The notes: generated by a model from the sequence alone, not told the origin. DNA of 64,000 nt from Gammaproteobacteria bacterium (GCA_024636785.1 JAGXGK010000042.1:18636-82635), one strand, 5' to 3'. Positions 36,781 to 45,931 are shown, numbered from the stretch's first letter. Numbers and translations are program-made.

Positions 36781-38175
36781 ATGACTGAAAAACCACAAGT
36801 ATGGATTATTGATGACGATGAATCGATTCGCTGGGTGCTGCAAAAATCACTGGAACAGGCGGGCATGGAAGTTACCAGCTTCAACAAGGCGGATGGCATT
36901 CTCGACCGGCTGCAAACCTCCGAACCCGATACTATTATCACCGACGTGCGCATGCCCGGCATGGATGGCCTGACCCTGCTCACCGCATTGTCAGAATCCT
37001 ATCCCGAAATTCCGGTCATCATCATGACCGCCCATTCCGATCTCGACAGTGCGGTTTCCGCCTTTCAGGGCGGCGCGTTCGAATACCTGCCCAAACCTTT
37101 CGATATCGACGATGCCATCTCACTGGCGCAACGCGCCTGCATCCGGCGCCACGAAACACAGGGCGTACCTGCTGCGCCGCAGGCCCTGCCGGAAATCATC
37201 GGCGAAGCACCCGCCATGCAGGAAGTGTTCCGCGCCATCGGTCGACTTTCCAGATCCAACATTAATGTTTTGATTACCGGCGAATCGGGTACCGGTAAGG
37301 AACTGGTCGCACAGTCACTGCATAAACACAGCCCGCGTTCCGCACAGGAATTCATCGCCCTGAATACCGCAGCCATTCCCAAAGACCTGCTCGAATCTGA
37401 ACTGTTCGGTCACGAACGCGGAGCCTTTACCGGCGCGCAGACACAACGCAAGGGGCGCTTCGAACAGGCCGACGGCGGCACTTTATTTCTCGACGAAATC
37501 GGCGACATGCCATCCGAATTGCAGACACGACTGTTGCGCGTACTGGCGGATGGTATCTTTTATCGCGTCGGTGGTCACACCCCGATCAAGGTGGATGTTC
37601 GCATCATTGCCGCGACACACCAGAACCTTGAGCAACGCGTGAAGGAAGGCCTGTTCCGTGAAGACCTCTATCACCGCTTGAATGTAATACGCATCCATCT
37701 ACCCGCCCTGCGCGAACGCCGTGAAGACATCCCGGCATTGCTCAATCTTTTTTTGCACAAAGCCACCAAGGAGCTCGGTGTTTCGCCCAAACAATTATTA
37801 CCGGAAGTAGAACAATACCTGTCGACCATGGAATGGTCCGGTAACGTCCGTCAGCTGGAAAATACCTGTCACTGGTTAGCGGTAATGACCTCCGGCAAAA
37901 CCATTCACCTTTCTGATCTCCCCGAAGAGCTACAGCCAAAAAACCAGACCCCGTCGTTAAGCGGAAGCACCTGGCAACAGGGTATCGCCCATTATGCAGA
38001 AAATATGCTGCAATCGGGCAGGGACAGAATAGCAGACGAAATTATCCCCGATGTCGAACGCGTTCTCATAGACGCCGCGTTAAAACAAACCCATGGCCGC
38101 AAACACGACGCCGCAAAACTGTTGGGCTGGGGCAGGAATACACTGACGCGAAAAATTAAGGAACTGAATATTTAA
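36781..38175 (+). CDS. glnG: Nitrogen regulation response regulator NtrC
   Basis: This 464-residue sigma-54 enhancer-binding protein has a receiver domain with the phospho-Asp in [14 protein letters not shown]. Its AAA+ domain shows Walker [10 protein letters not shown], the sigma-54 contact loop ERGAFTGA and Walker [13 protein letters not shown] Fis-type DNA-binding end follows ([20 protein letters not shown]). It should bind the two palindromes found before glnN and glnL. Length is normal. Confidence 0.96.
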   Translation: MTEKPQVWIIDDDESIRWVLQKSLEQAGMEVTSFNKADGILDRLQTSEPDTIITDVRMPGMDGLTLLTALSESYPEIPVIIMTAHSDLDSAVSAFQGGAFEYLPKPFDIDDAISLAQRACIRRHETQGVPAAPQALPEIIGEAPAMQEVFRAIGRLSRSNINVLITGESGTGKELVAQSLHKHSPRSAQEFIALNTAAIPKDLLESELFGHERGAFTGAQTQRKGRFEQADGGTLFLDEIGDMPSELQTRLLRVLADGIFYRVGGHTPIKVDVRIIAATHQNLEQRVKEGLFREDLYHRLNVIRIHLPALRERREDIPALLNLFLHKATKELGVSPKQLLPEVEQYLSTMEWSGNVRQLENTCHWLAVMTSGKTIHLSDLPEELQPKNQTPSLSGSTWQQGIAHYAENMLQSGRDRIADEIIPDVERVLIDAALKQTHGRKHDAAKLLGWGRNTLTRKIKELNI

Positions 38176-38186
38176 TACTGGGATTT

Positions 38187-38358
38187 TTCACCGCAGACAA
38201 ATTTTTCTGGAAAAAATTTGAACAGCCGCAGGCTGGCCCGAAGGGTAGAGGGCAGGAAGCCCGAAATAACCGCAGAGGTCGCAGAGAAGTGCAAAGAATT
38301 TGGTCCACAAATAAATGCAGATAAAAAACTAATGCTTTGCCTGCGAAGTCACGAAAAG
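38187..38358. repeat. Degenerate repeat element R3 with R1 cassette and CGCAGAG block
   Basis: This element, just after glnG, begins TTCACCGCAGA like R4 and then carries the cassette GGCCCGAAGGGTAGAGGGCA (38217-38265), which aligns with the R1 interior. A CCGCAGAGGTCGCAGAGAAG block and a decayed copy of the R2 arm (GTCCACAAATAAATGCAGAT) follow. It looks like a worn composite of the same family. Confidence 0.62.
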
Positions 38359-38655
38359 TGCCATTGAAAATTAATTGACAGCAGCACGCTAAAATACAGA
38401 AATCTGTTAATCAATATAATTCCTCTTTCTATCAGGGTGATAGTTGTTTAAACTGTGCTAGCTTAGCACTTGATCTGAGCTAGTAAAAATAGAGAGTGAT
38501 TATGATACTTGACCCCTTTTCTCTTTTTCCTTTTTAACTGAAAACCTGTAGCGATTCAGTACACAAGTTGCAATCGAAAGCGTTGCCAAAGATGTTATAG
38601 GCATGAACGAACAGAGAAGCATTGACTACCGGCAGTGCTTTTCGAATTCATATCT
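38359..38655. other. Non-coding stretch before the GGDEF-EAL gene
   Basis: About 300 bp without a plausible gene. It holds a small perfect hairpin GTGCTA-GCT-TAGCAC at 38455-38469 without a T run. The promoter of the GGDEF-EAL gene should lie here, but I cannot define it. Confidence 0.45.
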
Positions 38656-38667
38656 GGAGGAAGTGTT

Positions 38668-40287
38668 GTGCGTATAACCGAGACGACAAAATATACCGCT
38701 TATGGCACATTATTTGGTCTGTGTTTTCCGGTTGGCGCCGTGGCTTTTCTTTATCTCATCGGTGAGATCGGTGCTCACGATAGTCCTCACTCTCTTGTCG
38801 CGCAGGCGCATCAGAATTCACTGCTTTATATCATCGACACGGCACCTTTCTTTTTAGGCCTGTTCTTACGTTTCGCGGGTATTCGCCAGGATAAACTGCT
38901 GCAATTTTCGGCATCTCTGGAACAACAGGTCGCCGCCAAAACCGAATCTTTAAGCCACGCACTTATTGAAGCAAAAAAGGCTAACGAGACCATCGCCCAC
39001 ATGGCCGAGCACGATATGCTCACCGGCCTGCTCAACCGGCGTCGCTTCCAGAAAGAACTGGAGAAATGGTCGCATTACACTTTGCGCTATCAACGCAGCG
39101 CGGCACTCGTATTTATCGATCTCGATGAATTTAAATATGTGAACGATACCTATGGTCATAGTGCAGGCGACAAATATCTGATTGGAGTTGCGGAGCTATT
39201 GACCAGCGCATTGCGTACGACTGACACAGTGGCCCGCTGGGGCGGAGACGAATTCGCCATATTACTCCCTGAAACATCCAAAGAGGCGGCCATCACGGTG
39301 GCTAACAAATTATTGCAGCTATTCAACAAGACCGAGCTCGATATCGAAGGCCATATCCTGTGGCCGAGTGCCAGCATCGGCATGGCCCTGTTCCCGGATC
39401 ATGGCACTGATCTCGAAGGTATCGTGGTGTATGCCGATGCGGCCATGTATGAAGCCAAAGCCGCAGGTCGAAACTGCTGGCGTCTGTATTCGTCATCCTC
39501 ACAGGAAGTCGAGCGCATACAGGGGCATATACAATGGGAAGGTCGGCTACGACGTGCCCTCGAAAACGATCAGTTCCTGCTGCTTTATCAACCATTGCTG
39601 CGTTTGTCGGATAACACCACACCCGGCTATGAAGCCCTGTTGAGAATGGAAGATCGCGATGGGCAGTACATCAGCCCCGGGTTATTCCTGGGATCTGCCG
39701 AGCGTTTTGGACTTTCGGTACCCATTGATTTTATGGTTATCCGCAAAGCATCGCGCAAAATTTCCACCCTGGTTGAGCACAATCTCTGGATCTCGCTTAA
39801 TCTCTCACGCAGTTCGCTGGAAGATGTAAAGCTGTTCGAGCATATCGAGACTGCAGTGAAGGATAATGCACTCAGGCCCGGACAACTGCATGTAGAAATT
39901 ACCGAAGCAACAGCGATGGAATATCTTGACCAGATGAGCGGACTGATCGTGAAATTGAAGACCATTGGTTGCAGTGTAGTGCTCGATGATTTCGGCCCCG
40001 GGCCGGGCTATCGTTATCTGCAGCAGCTGCCCGTAGACATGGTCAAAATCGACGGTGAACTGATTCTCGGCCTCGCGACACAGCCAAACAACCAGGCACG
40101 AGTCAGAAATATCACCAAAGCAGCGCATGAGAATGGAATACTGGTCACGGCGAAATGTGTCGAGGACGCGTCCCTTATCGATACGCTGCGAACCTTGAAC
40201 GTGGATTTTGCACAGGGCTTCGCCATCGGCATGCCGGTAGAAGCGATTGAGCAGATACAGGCGTTTGTTTCAGCGAATGAAAACTGA
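38668..40287 (+). CDS. Membrane GGDEF-EAL protein (c-di-GMP turnover)
   Basis: I chose the GTG at 38668 because GGAGGA precedes it by 6 bp; the ORF-track ATG lies upstream of that site. Two transmembrane helices (YGTLFGLCFPVGAVAFLYLI; LLYIIDTAPFFLGLFLRF) are followed by a short coiled coil. The GGDEF domain has an intact active site (WGGDEF) and an I-site (RTTD), so it should make c-di-GMP. The EAL domain has YEALLRM, NLS, EITE, LDDFGPG and KIDGE. The usual AEGVE is AKCVE, replacing one catalytic-region Glu with Lys, so phosphodiesterase activity is in doubt. Confidence 0.9.
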   Translation: MRITETTKYTAYGTLFGLCFPVGAVAFLYLIGEIGAHDSPHSLVAQAHQNSLLYIIDTAPFFLGLFLRFAGIRQDKLLQFSASLEQQVAAKTESLSHALIEAKKANETIAHMAEHDMLTGLLNRRRFQKELEKWSHYTLRYQRSAALVFIDLDEFKYVNDTYGHSAGDKYLIGVAELLTSALRTTDTVARWGGDEFAILLPETSKEAAITVANKLLQLFNKTELDIEGHILWPSASIGMALFPDHGTDLEGIVVYADAAMYEAKAAGRNCWRLYSSSSQEVERIQGHIQWEGRLRRALENDQFLLLYQPLLRLSDNTTPGYEALLRMEDRDGQYISPGLFLGSAERFGLSVPIDFMVIRKASRKISTLVEHNLWISLNLSRSSLEDVKLFEHIETAVKDNALRPGQLHVEITEATAMEYLDQMSGLIVKLKTIGCSVVLDDFGPGPGYRYLQQLPVDMVKIDGELILGLATQPNNQARVRNITKAAHENGILVTAKCVEDASLIDTLRTLNVDFAQGFAIGMPVEAIEQIQAFVSANEN

Positions 40288-40343
40288 ACTTAAATTTGTA
40301 TAAATAACCTTTAATATAAACGTAACATAAGCAGAACTCTTTG

Positions 40344-41411
40344 ATGAGAAAACGAAATTTACTCGCCACCGGGATGCTCTTTTTGGCCCTGTCTGGTACT
40401 AGCCAGGCTGTTGAAGTGATCGGCAAGAAACTGGAAGTGTATGGCAAGGCACATGTCTCGCTCGATTACAGTGATCCGGATGCGGCGGGTGAGGACAGTC
40501 AGTTCAGCGTGTCGAACAATTCAACCCGCATCGGTTTCAAAGGGGAGCACGCCATCAGGCCGGAGATGACTCTGTTATGGCAATATGAACAGGGTGTCGA
40601 TATCGTAGAAAGCGGTGGTACATTCGCTTCGCGCAACAGCTTTCTGGGGCTGAAAGGTCGCTTTGGCCGGATCCTGGCCGGCCACTATGATACACCGTCC
40701 AAATCGCTTGGCTCGAACTGGGGGATGTTCAGCGATACGATTGGCGACCGTCGCGCGATTCTTGGTGCCTACAGCAATGGTTATGGCAATGACCTGAATG
40801 ATCGGGCGAAGAATGCAGTTTTATACAGCAACCAGTTCGATGCGTTGGAATTCCATGCTATGTACTCGGCCGATCCCTATTCTGACGGTGTTAGCGGCAG
40901 TCAGGATAACAACGATAACGATCTGATCAGCGTGTCGCTCACCTACAGCGCGAATCAGCTGACGGTCGGTGCTGCACTGGAGCAATGGTCTCTGGATCCA
41001 GAAAATGAGGCTGAGGAAGTCGACAATCTGCGTCTGACCGCCACCTATAAACTAGATCAACTTCAGCTCGGTGCCATCTACGAGTCCACCGACAGTGATG
41101 ATGTCATCTACGACCGGAACGCTTACGGGGTGAACGCAAAATACCGGTTTGGCGAGGCCATGGATATGCGCGTGCAGTATCTCATCGCGGACGATCATAG
41201 CGGTCAAGCCGAATCCGGGGCGCAGCAGCTGGCGCTGGGAGTATTCAACCAGCTGGACAAGGCAACCCAGGTTTATGCGGCCTATACCATGACCGATAAT
41301 GACGCCAATGCAAACTATCAGGGGATCGATGGCGGTCACGGTGACGAGCTGGAAACCATGGCTGGTGGTAGTCCCTCCTCCATCTCTGTCGGTGCGGTCT
41401 ACAAGTTCTGA
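40344..41411 (+). CDS. Gram-negative general porin
   Basis: This 355-residue outer-membrane protein has the signal peptide MRKRNLLATGMLFLALSGTSQA, and the mature start VEVIGKKLEVYGKAHVSLDY is typical of porins. Conserved porin segments are STRIGFKGEHAIRPEM, SRNSFLGLKGRFGRILAGHYDTP, and the C-terminus VGAVYKF with a terminal Phe for BAM recognition. The start is the ATG at 40344; the track used the TTG just before it. A strong terminator follows. Confidence 0.92.
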   Translation: MRKRNLLATGMLFLALSGTSQAVEVIGKKLEVYGKAHVSLDYSDPDAAGEDSQFSVSNNSTRIGFKGEHAIRPEMTLLWQYEQGVDIVESGGTFASRNSFLGLKGRFGRILAGHYDTPSKSLGSNWGMFSDTIGDRRAILGAYSNGYGNDLNDRAKNAVLYSNQFDALEFHAMYSADPYSDGVSGSQDNNDNDLISVSLTYSANQLTVGAALEQWSLDPENEAEEVDNLRLTATYKLDQLQLGAIYESTDSDDVIYDRNAYGVNAKYRFGEAMDMRVQYLIADDHSGQAESGAQQLALGVFNQLDKATQVYAAYTMTDNDANANYQGIDGGHGDELETMAGGSPSSISVGAVYKF

Positions 41412-41437
41412 GGTTGATTTCTTTTAACTGTGCATCA

Positions 41438-41477
41438 TAAAAAGCGGATCTGTCATGAGGTGACAGATCTGCTTTTT
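41438..41477 (+). terminator. Rho-independent terminator of the porin gene
   Basis: A long stem (AAAAGCGGATCTGTCA / TGACAGATCTGCTTTTT, one mismatch) with a TGAGG loop ends in a T run 27 bp after the porin stop. Confidence 0.92.
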
Positions 41478-41616
41478 ATTCGGAAATAAAGTTTGAATCA
41501 ATGCATTAGCGCTAAGCAAGTGCCATTCGGTTCTGATCTATTTTTTCCTTTCCTGCATGAGGCGCTCAATCGTGACGATCTTAGTTTAAAGCATCCCACG
41601 AGCTGATTCTAAACCA

Positions 41617-42384
41617 CTAAAAATCAACCGGCAGATAAAAGAACACGAACCTGCCATCTTCAATATCTACTTTTAAAGTAGCGCCGTGGTAGATGCCGTA
41701 ATCGACGTAGCAGGGTTGCTGGCTGTTGGCGGGGCATTCGCTGGCGTGTTGGGGGGATTCTAAATCGCGGTCTTTGTCGTACCACGAGAGCAGCATGTGG
41801 GTTTCAAGTTTGTGGTCGGCGACTTCGTTGGCGATGTTCATGGCGACCTGATAATCAGTCGGTGAAGGTTCGGGGTGCAGGGAAACGGTTTCGATGTTGA
41901 AAAAATCGGGGCCGTCCATGTTGTAAAAGGAGCCGGTGTCGGTTGCTTTGGGAATAGTGTCAGTGGCTTCGAAATGCACGCTGGATTTTCTGTCGATGTG
42001 GGCGGGGATGTTGGTGGAGACCGGGCAATGGCCCATGCGGTCGATGATGTAGGTAATGTCATCGTCACTGGGTTGGCCGGATTTTAGTTTGGCGTTGAAA
42101 TCGACCGTTACGCTTTTTATTGCCCAGAATTCATCAGCCGTTAATTCAAGTTCGCCGGTAGCTGATTCGAGTACGAGGTTGCGCTCGGCACTGTTGGTAC
42201 GCATGTACAGGTGCTGGCAGGAGAACAGGCCGTATACCAATAGCAGAAAGCCCGGTGATTTTACGTTGAGGTGCAGCGTTTTCCATTCGCCATCCAGCAG
42301 TATCTCGACGGCCAGATCGGTGACGTTGTTGTCTTTGCTTTCGTAGTTGCAGCTAAGGCGTAGATGGAAGTGGCGGTCGGTCAT
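41617..42384 (-). CDS. OsmC-like protein with a C-terminal extension
   Basis: The 255-residue protein has an OsmC-type fold in about residues 1-145. YGLFSCQHLYMRTNSAERNL corresponds to the helix with the first catalytic Cys, and MGHCPVSTNI to the conserved CPVS with the second. These cysteines act in hydroperoxide reduction in OsmC. A further ~110 residues ending in DGRFVFFYLPVDF form a separate domain I do not recognise. The gene lies 4 bp after efpL on the same strand, so the two are co-expressed. A role in redox defence is possible. Confidence 0.7.
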   Translation of the reverse strand: MTDRHFHLRLSCNYESKDNNVTDLAVEILLDGEWKTLHLNVKSPGFLLLVYGLFSCQHLYMRTNSAERNLVLESATGELELTADEFWAIKSVTVDFNAKLKSGQPSDDDITYIIDRMGHCPVSTNIPAHIDRKSSVHFEATDTIPKATDTGSFYNMDGPDFFNIETVSLHPEPSPTDYQVAMNIANEVADHKLETHMLLSWYDKDRDLESPQHASECPANSQQPCYVDYGIYHGATLKVDIEDGRFVFFYLPVDF

Positions 42385-42388
42385 GGTT

Positions 42389-42952
42389 TCAGGCCCTGGA
42401 CATAAATTCGCGGGTTTCGGTGTTAACTTTGATGCTTTCGCCCACCGCCAGATATTCGGGCACCTGCACTACCAGGCCGGTGGTGAGGGTGGCGGGTTTG
42501 GTGCGCGCGGATGAGGAGGCGGCTTTCATGCTGGGTGAGCATTCGGTAATTTCGAGTATGACGGTGGAGGGCAGTTCGATGCCGAGTATCTGGCCATCGG
42601 AGATCAGCGCTTTGAGCCCTTCCAGCCCTTCCGACAAAAACGGCAGCTCCTCTTCCAGACTGTAGTCGCTGAGTACGTATTGTTCGTAGCTTTCGGTGTC
42701 CATGAAGGTACAGCCTTCGGCATCGCGGAACAGCAGCTGGATGGCGCGACGATTCATCTCGATGTCTTCAATCGTCTCATCACCCTTGAAGCTGCGCTCG
42801 AATTTCTGCTGGGTGCCTATTTCGTGGCCGCTCACTTTATAGAGAGTGCTGCCGCTGCGTGAGGAGGGAGACTGTACAAAAACTTTCTTGACGACGATGT
42901 TTTTGCCGTCGATTTTGAACACGGTACTTCGTTTTATTTCATTAGCTTTCAT
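42389..42952 (-). CDS. efpL: Elongation factor P-like protein EfpL (YeiP)
   Basis: This 187-residue EF-P paralogue helps ribosomes through difficult peptide bonds, including polyproline. It has the N-terminal KOW-like domain (MKANEIKRSTVFKIDGKNIV) with the YeiP-type loop SPSSRSGSTLYKV, where an Arg replaces the modified Lys of EF-P. Two OB domains follow, ending TTGLVVQVPEYLAVGESIKV and TREFMSRA. I use the ATG at 42952 (MKANEI), the usual family start. It shares a transcript with the OsmC-like gene. Confidence 0.9.
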   Translation of the reverse strand: MKANEIKRSTVFKIDGKNIVVKKVFVQSPSSRSGSTLYKVSGHEIGTQQKFERSFKGDETIEDIEMNRRAIQLLFRDAEGCTFMDTESYEQYVLSDYSLEEELPFLSEGLEGLKALISDGQILGIELPSTVILEITECSPSMKAASSSARTKPATLTTGLVVQVPEYLAVGESIKVNTETREFMSRA

Positions 42953-43107
42953 AATTAATATCAATAACAGGAATTTAAGGTGGACAATTATCGCATTTTT
43001 AGGCGGTGGCTGCGCTATGTGCAGCGTGTTTTATGACATTGATGATTTGCGCTGGAGCAGTTTCCTGAGCGTCCTGAGTGAGTGGGATGACATTTAATAC
43101 AAAAGCT

Positions 43108-43260
43108 TTCACCGCAGAGGCGCAGAGAGCGCAGAGGAAAACATTTCTTAATTTAAAATCAGATGCCCTCTCGGCAATACGCGAAAATGTTAAATAATCT
43201 ATTACAGTCGGCACTTACAACACAAAATTTTAAAGATTTTCTCTGCGCCTCTGCGGTGAA
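43108..43260. repeat. Inverted-repeat element R4 with perfect 21-bp ends
   Basis: TTCACCGCAGAGGCGCAGAGA at 43108-43128 is repeated exactly in inverse at 43240-43260. The left arm continues the 9-bp GCAGAG period for one more unit. The 111-bp centre is AT-rich, with a short CGCGAAAA segment. It lies between efpL and the AMMECR1 gene; the right arm ends 20 bp from the AMMECR1 stop and could end its transcript. Confidence 0.78.
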
Positions 43261-43280
43261 AAAATATTTAATCTTTTTCT

Positions 43281-43832
43281 CTAAAACTCTTCCACGGTGT
43301 AGCGTTTAATCCGGATGCTGTCACTCCAGTAATCGGCGGGCAGGCCGGATTTTATTTTCAGGTGATTCAGGAACTCGCGCCGATCCTGTAATGATTCCCA
43401 GACGGAGGGCAGGAAGGTACCGCGGCGACTGCCCTCTTCCATGATCAGGCCGTCGACGCCGGGGCGTAGCTGTGTGATCAGGTCCTCTTCAGAAGCAAAG
43501 GTCATCTCTTCGGGTGTGCCGAGGATGGAGATATGAATCTGCAACTGATTCAGTTCATCTTGTTGTAGTGGTGGAAAACGCGAGTCGGAAAACGCGGCGG
43601 CGAAGGCGTTGTGGGCAACATCTTCGGCCAGAGGGCGTACCGGTTCAAGCATGCCGATGCAGCCGCGCAGTTGGCCATGTTTATTCAGTGTGACAAAGGT
43701 GGCGCGCCGGGTTTGCAGCTCTGCGTCCAGCGCGCTGAGATCAACCGCCATGGCGGTGCCATGAGCAAGGCCGTGCTGGATGGAATCATAGGCGATGCTG
43801 TGAAGCTTTTGCTGTTGTTGCTTATTAAGCAT
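43281..43832 (-). CDS. AMMECR1-domain protein (AmmeMemoRadiSam protein A)
   Basis: This 183-residue AMMECR1-fold protein carries LRGCIGMLEPVRPLAEDVAH, the hallmark six-residue motif region, and later DGLIMEEGSRRGTFLPSVWE. It is preceded by the MEMO1-type gene (3-bp gap) and lies near the radical SAM gene: the three-gene AmmeMemoRadiSam set seen across bacteria and archaea. The biochemical role is not settled. Confidence 0.92.
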   Translation of the reverse strand: MLNKQQQQKLHSIAYDSIQHGLAHGTAMAVDLSALDAELQTRRATFVTLNKHGQLRGCIGMLEPVRPLAEDVAHNAFAAAFSDSRFPPLQQDELNQLQIHISILGTPEEMTFASEEDLITQLRPGVDGLIMEEGSRRGTFLPSVWESLQDRREFLNHLKIKSGLPADYWSDSIRIKRYTVEEF

Positions 43833-43835
43833 GAG

Positions 43836-44633
43836 CTACGCTTCCGGCTGTACGAATGCCCAGGCGCCGTAGCCGACTACCTGCCCTCGTCCGCCGGCGG
43901 TATCGCCGGAGTTGCGCAAATCGAGCGTGGCGACTTTAAGGTGGTGTTTACGCGCCGATAACACCAGACCAAGTATGGGGTTGCGGCCACAGGCCTGGCC
44001 GAATTCAATGTGTTTGTCATCGAGATTTTCAATGGCCCGGCAGGTTGCCGTGTCCAGTGACTGCGCCGTACAGTAGTCGTGGTAATGGCTGAGGTCGGAT
44101 GAGATGACGATCAGGGTTTCATCACCACCCCAGACCGCTTCCAGCACTTCATGGACTTCCTCGCCACTGGCATCTCCCACCACCAATGGCAGCAGAGTAA
44201 ATTCATCCAGCGTCTTTTGCAGGAACGGCAGCTGCACCTCCAGGCTGTGTTCCTGCGCGTGGGTCAGGTCATATTCCTGCACCTGCGGCAATTGCAAAAT
44301 TTTGTCACTGAGCTCACGATCGATGGGGATGGCGCCCAGCGGCGTCTCGAAATAATCAGCGCTACTGGTGGCGAGGCCTGTCAGGGGAACGCGATGACAG
44401 GGGCCCAGCAGAACTACGCGACGGATTTTATTTTTGGCCGGAATCAGTTGTGCGTAGGCATTGGCGGCAACCGGGCCGGAGTAAACATAACCGGCGTGCG
44501 GCACGATAATCGCCTTGGGCGTGGCGGCGGTGGCTGTGGCGGCAGCGAGCATGGACTGAATCTCTGCGCTAAGTCGCACCGGGTCTCCCGGGTAAAACAT
44601 GTCTGCGACTGCGGGATGTCGAATGCTGGACAT
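43836..44633 (-). CDS. MEMO1-family protein (AmmeMemoRadiSam protein B)
   Basis: This 265-residue MEMO1-fold protein, related to class III extradiol dioxygenases, has IIVPHAGYVYSGPVAANAYA, LGPCHRVPLTG, AQEHSLEVQLPFLQ and ISSDLSHYHDY. The His residues would form a metal site. The ATG is preceded by AAAGGAGGT, a full match to the anti-Shine-Dalgarno, so translation should be strong. First gene of the minus-strand pair, divergent from the radical SAM gene. Confidence 0.93.
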   Translation of the reverse strand: MSSIRHPAVADMFYPGDPVRLSAEIQSMLAAATATAATPKAIIVPHAGYVYSGPVAANAYAQLIPAKNKIRRVVLLGPCHRVPLTGLATSSADYFETPLGAIPIDRELSDKILQLPQVQEYDLTHAQEHSLEVQLPFLQKTLDEFTLLPLVVGDASGEEVHEVLEAVWGGDETLIVISSDLSHYHDYCTAQSLDTATCRAIENLDDKHIEFGQACGRNPILGLVLSARKHHLKVATLDLRNSGDTAGGRGQVVGYGAWAFVQPEA

Positions 44634-44812
44634 AACAAACCTCCTTTGGAGAAATTGTTGGTAATGCAGCGACTGACTGTGCTGCGCATTGGCAAATGGA
44701 TCACGTCGTTACTTATTATTATGCGACCTATGGTCTTTAAATGTACAGTCTCAAGCCCCATGATAAAGTGATAGGGGATTTGAAATGTCGATTCAACGAT
44801 GGCGGCTCAGAA

Positions 44813-45931
44813 ATGGCGGCAGCAAAAGAAAAGATATTGATGACGGATGATGGGGTGGTGCCGACCAAATACTGGCACGATCTGGATGATGGTCGGGTGC
44901 AGTGTGATTTATGTCCGCGCCTGTGTAAGTTGCACGAAGGACAGCGCGGTTTGTGTTTTGTCCGCGCCCGCGTCGATAACCAGATCGTGCTCACCAGCTA
45001 CGGACGATCCAGTGGTTACTGCATCGACCCCATCGAAAAAAAGCCGCTCAACCACTTTTTACCGGGAACACCGGTGCTGTCGTTTGGCACCGCCGGCTGC
45101 AACCTGGCCTGCAAGTATTGCCAGAACTGGGACATCAGCAAATCGCGCGAACTGGATACGCTGATGGACCGCGCCACGCCCGAGGCGATTGCGCAGGTGG
45201 CGGAAGAGCTGGGCTGCCGCAGTGTGGCCTACACCTATAATGATCCGGTAATTTTCCACGAGTACGCCATTGATGTCGCCAAAGCCTGTCAGCAGCGCGG
45301 CATTAAATCGGTGGCGGTGACCGCCGGTTATGTCTGCGATGAGCCGCGCGCCGAATTTTACCAGCATATGGATGCGGCGAATGTTGATCTGAAAGGCTTC
45401 AACGAGGAGTTCTACTGGAAAGTCACGGGCGGCCATTTGCAGCAGGTGCTGGACACCATCGAATACATTCATAATGAAACCGATGTCTGGATGGAGCTGA
45501 CCACCCTGGTCATACCCGGTTATAACGACAGCGAAAAAGAGCTCAACGAAATGACCCGGTGGGTGGTGGAAAAACTGGGGCCGGATGTGCCCATGCATTT
45601 CACCGCATTTCATCCTGATTATAAAATGATGGATGTGTCGTCCACGCCCATGGCAACGCTTAAGCGAGCGCGTGAAATCGCCATGAAAAACGGCGTGCGT
45701 TATGCCTATACCGGCAATGTGCATGATAATGAGGGCGAGAGCACCTATTGCCATTCCTGCGGCATGCGTTTAATAGAGCGCGACTGGTATGTGCTGGGCG
45801 AATGGAATCTGGATGCCAACGGCTGTTGCACGAAATGCGGCACCTGGTGCGCCGGGGTTTTCGAATCGGGCCACGGCCACTGGGGCTCAAAACGCCAGCC
45901 GGTGCGGCTTTCAGATTACGTTACCGTTTAG
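44813..45931 (+). CDS. AmmeMemoRadiSam system radical SAM enzyme
   Basis: This radical SAM protein of about 372 residues carries the 4Fe-4S motif CNLACKYC, preceded by the family block IEKKPLNHFLPGTPVLSFGT. Before that is an N-terminal Cys set (CDLCPRLCKLHEGQRGLCFV), and the C-terminus has additional pairs (CHSCG; CTKCGTWC) that may bind zinc or a second cluster. The true start is uncertain: 44813 or 44840 fit relatives better than the track start at 44741. Substrate and product are unknown. A pyruvate formate-lyase-activating enzyme-like domain is the nearest known relative. Confidence 0.9.
   Translation: MAAAKEKILMTDDGVVPTKYWHDLDDGRVQCDLCPRLCKLHEGQRGLCFVRARVDNQIVLTSYGRSSGYCIDPIEKKPLNHFLPGTPVLSFGTAGCNLACKYCQNWDISKSRELDTLMDRATPEAIAQVAEELGCRSVAYTYNDPVIFHEYAIDVAKACQQRGIKSVAVTAGYVCDEPRAEFYQHMDAANVDLKGFNEEFYWKVTGGHLQQVLDTIEYIHNETDVWMELTTLVIPGYNDSEKELNEMTRWVVEKLGPDVPMHFTAFHPDYKMMDVSSTPMATLKRAREIAMKNGVRYAYTGNVHDNEGESTYCHSCGMRLIERDWYVLGEWNLDANGCCTKCGTWCAGVFESGHGHWGSKRQPVRLSDYVTV

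Noticed and set aside
38455-38469. Hairpin GTGCTA-GCT-TAGCAC as a terminator
   Set aside because: No T run and no gene ends nearby; left as an unexplained small inverted repeat.
42846-43097. 83-codon plus-strand ORF
   Set aside because: It overlaps the efpL 5' end and has no ribosome site.
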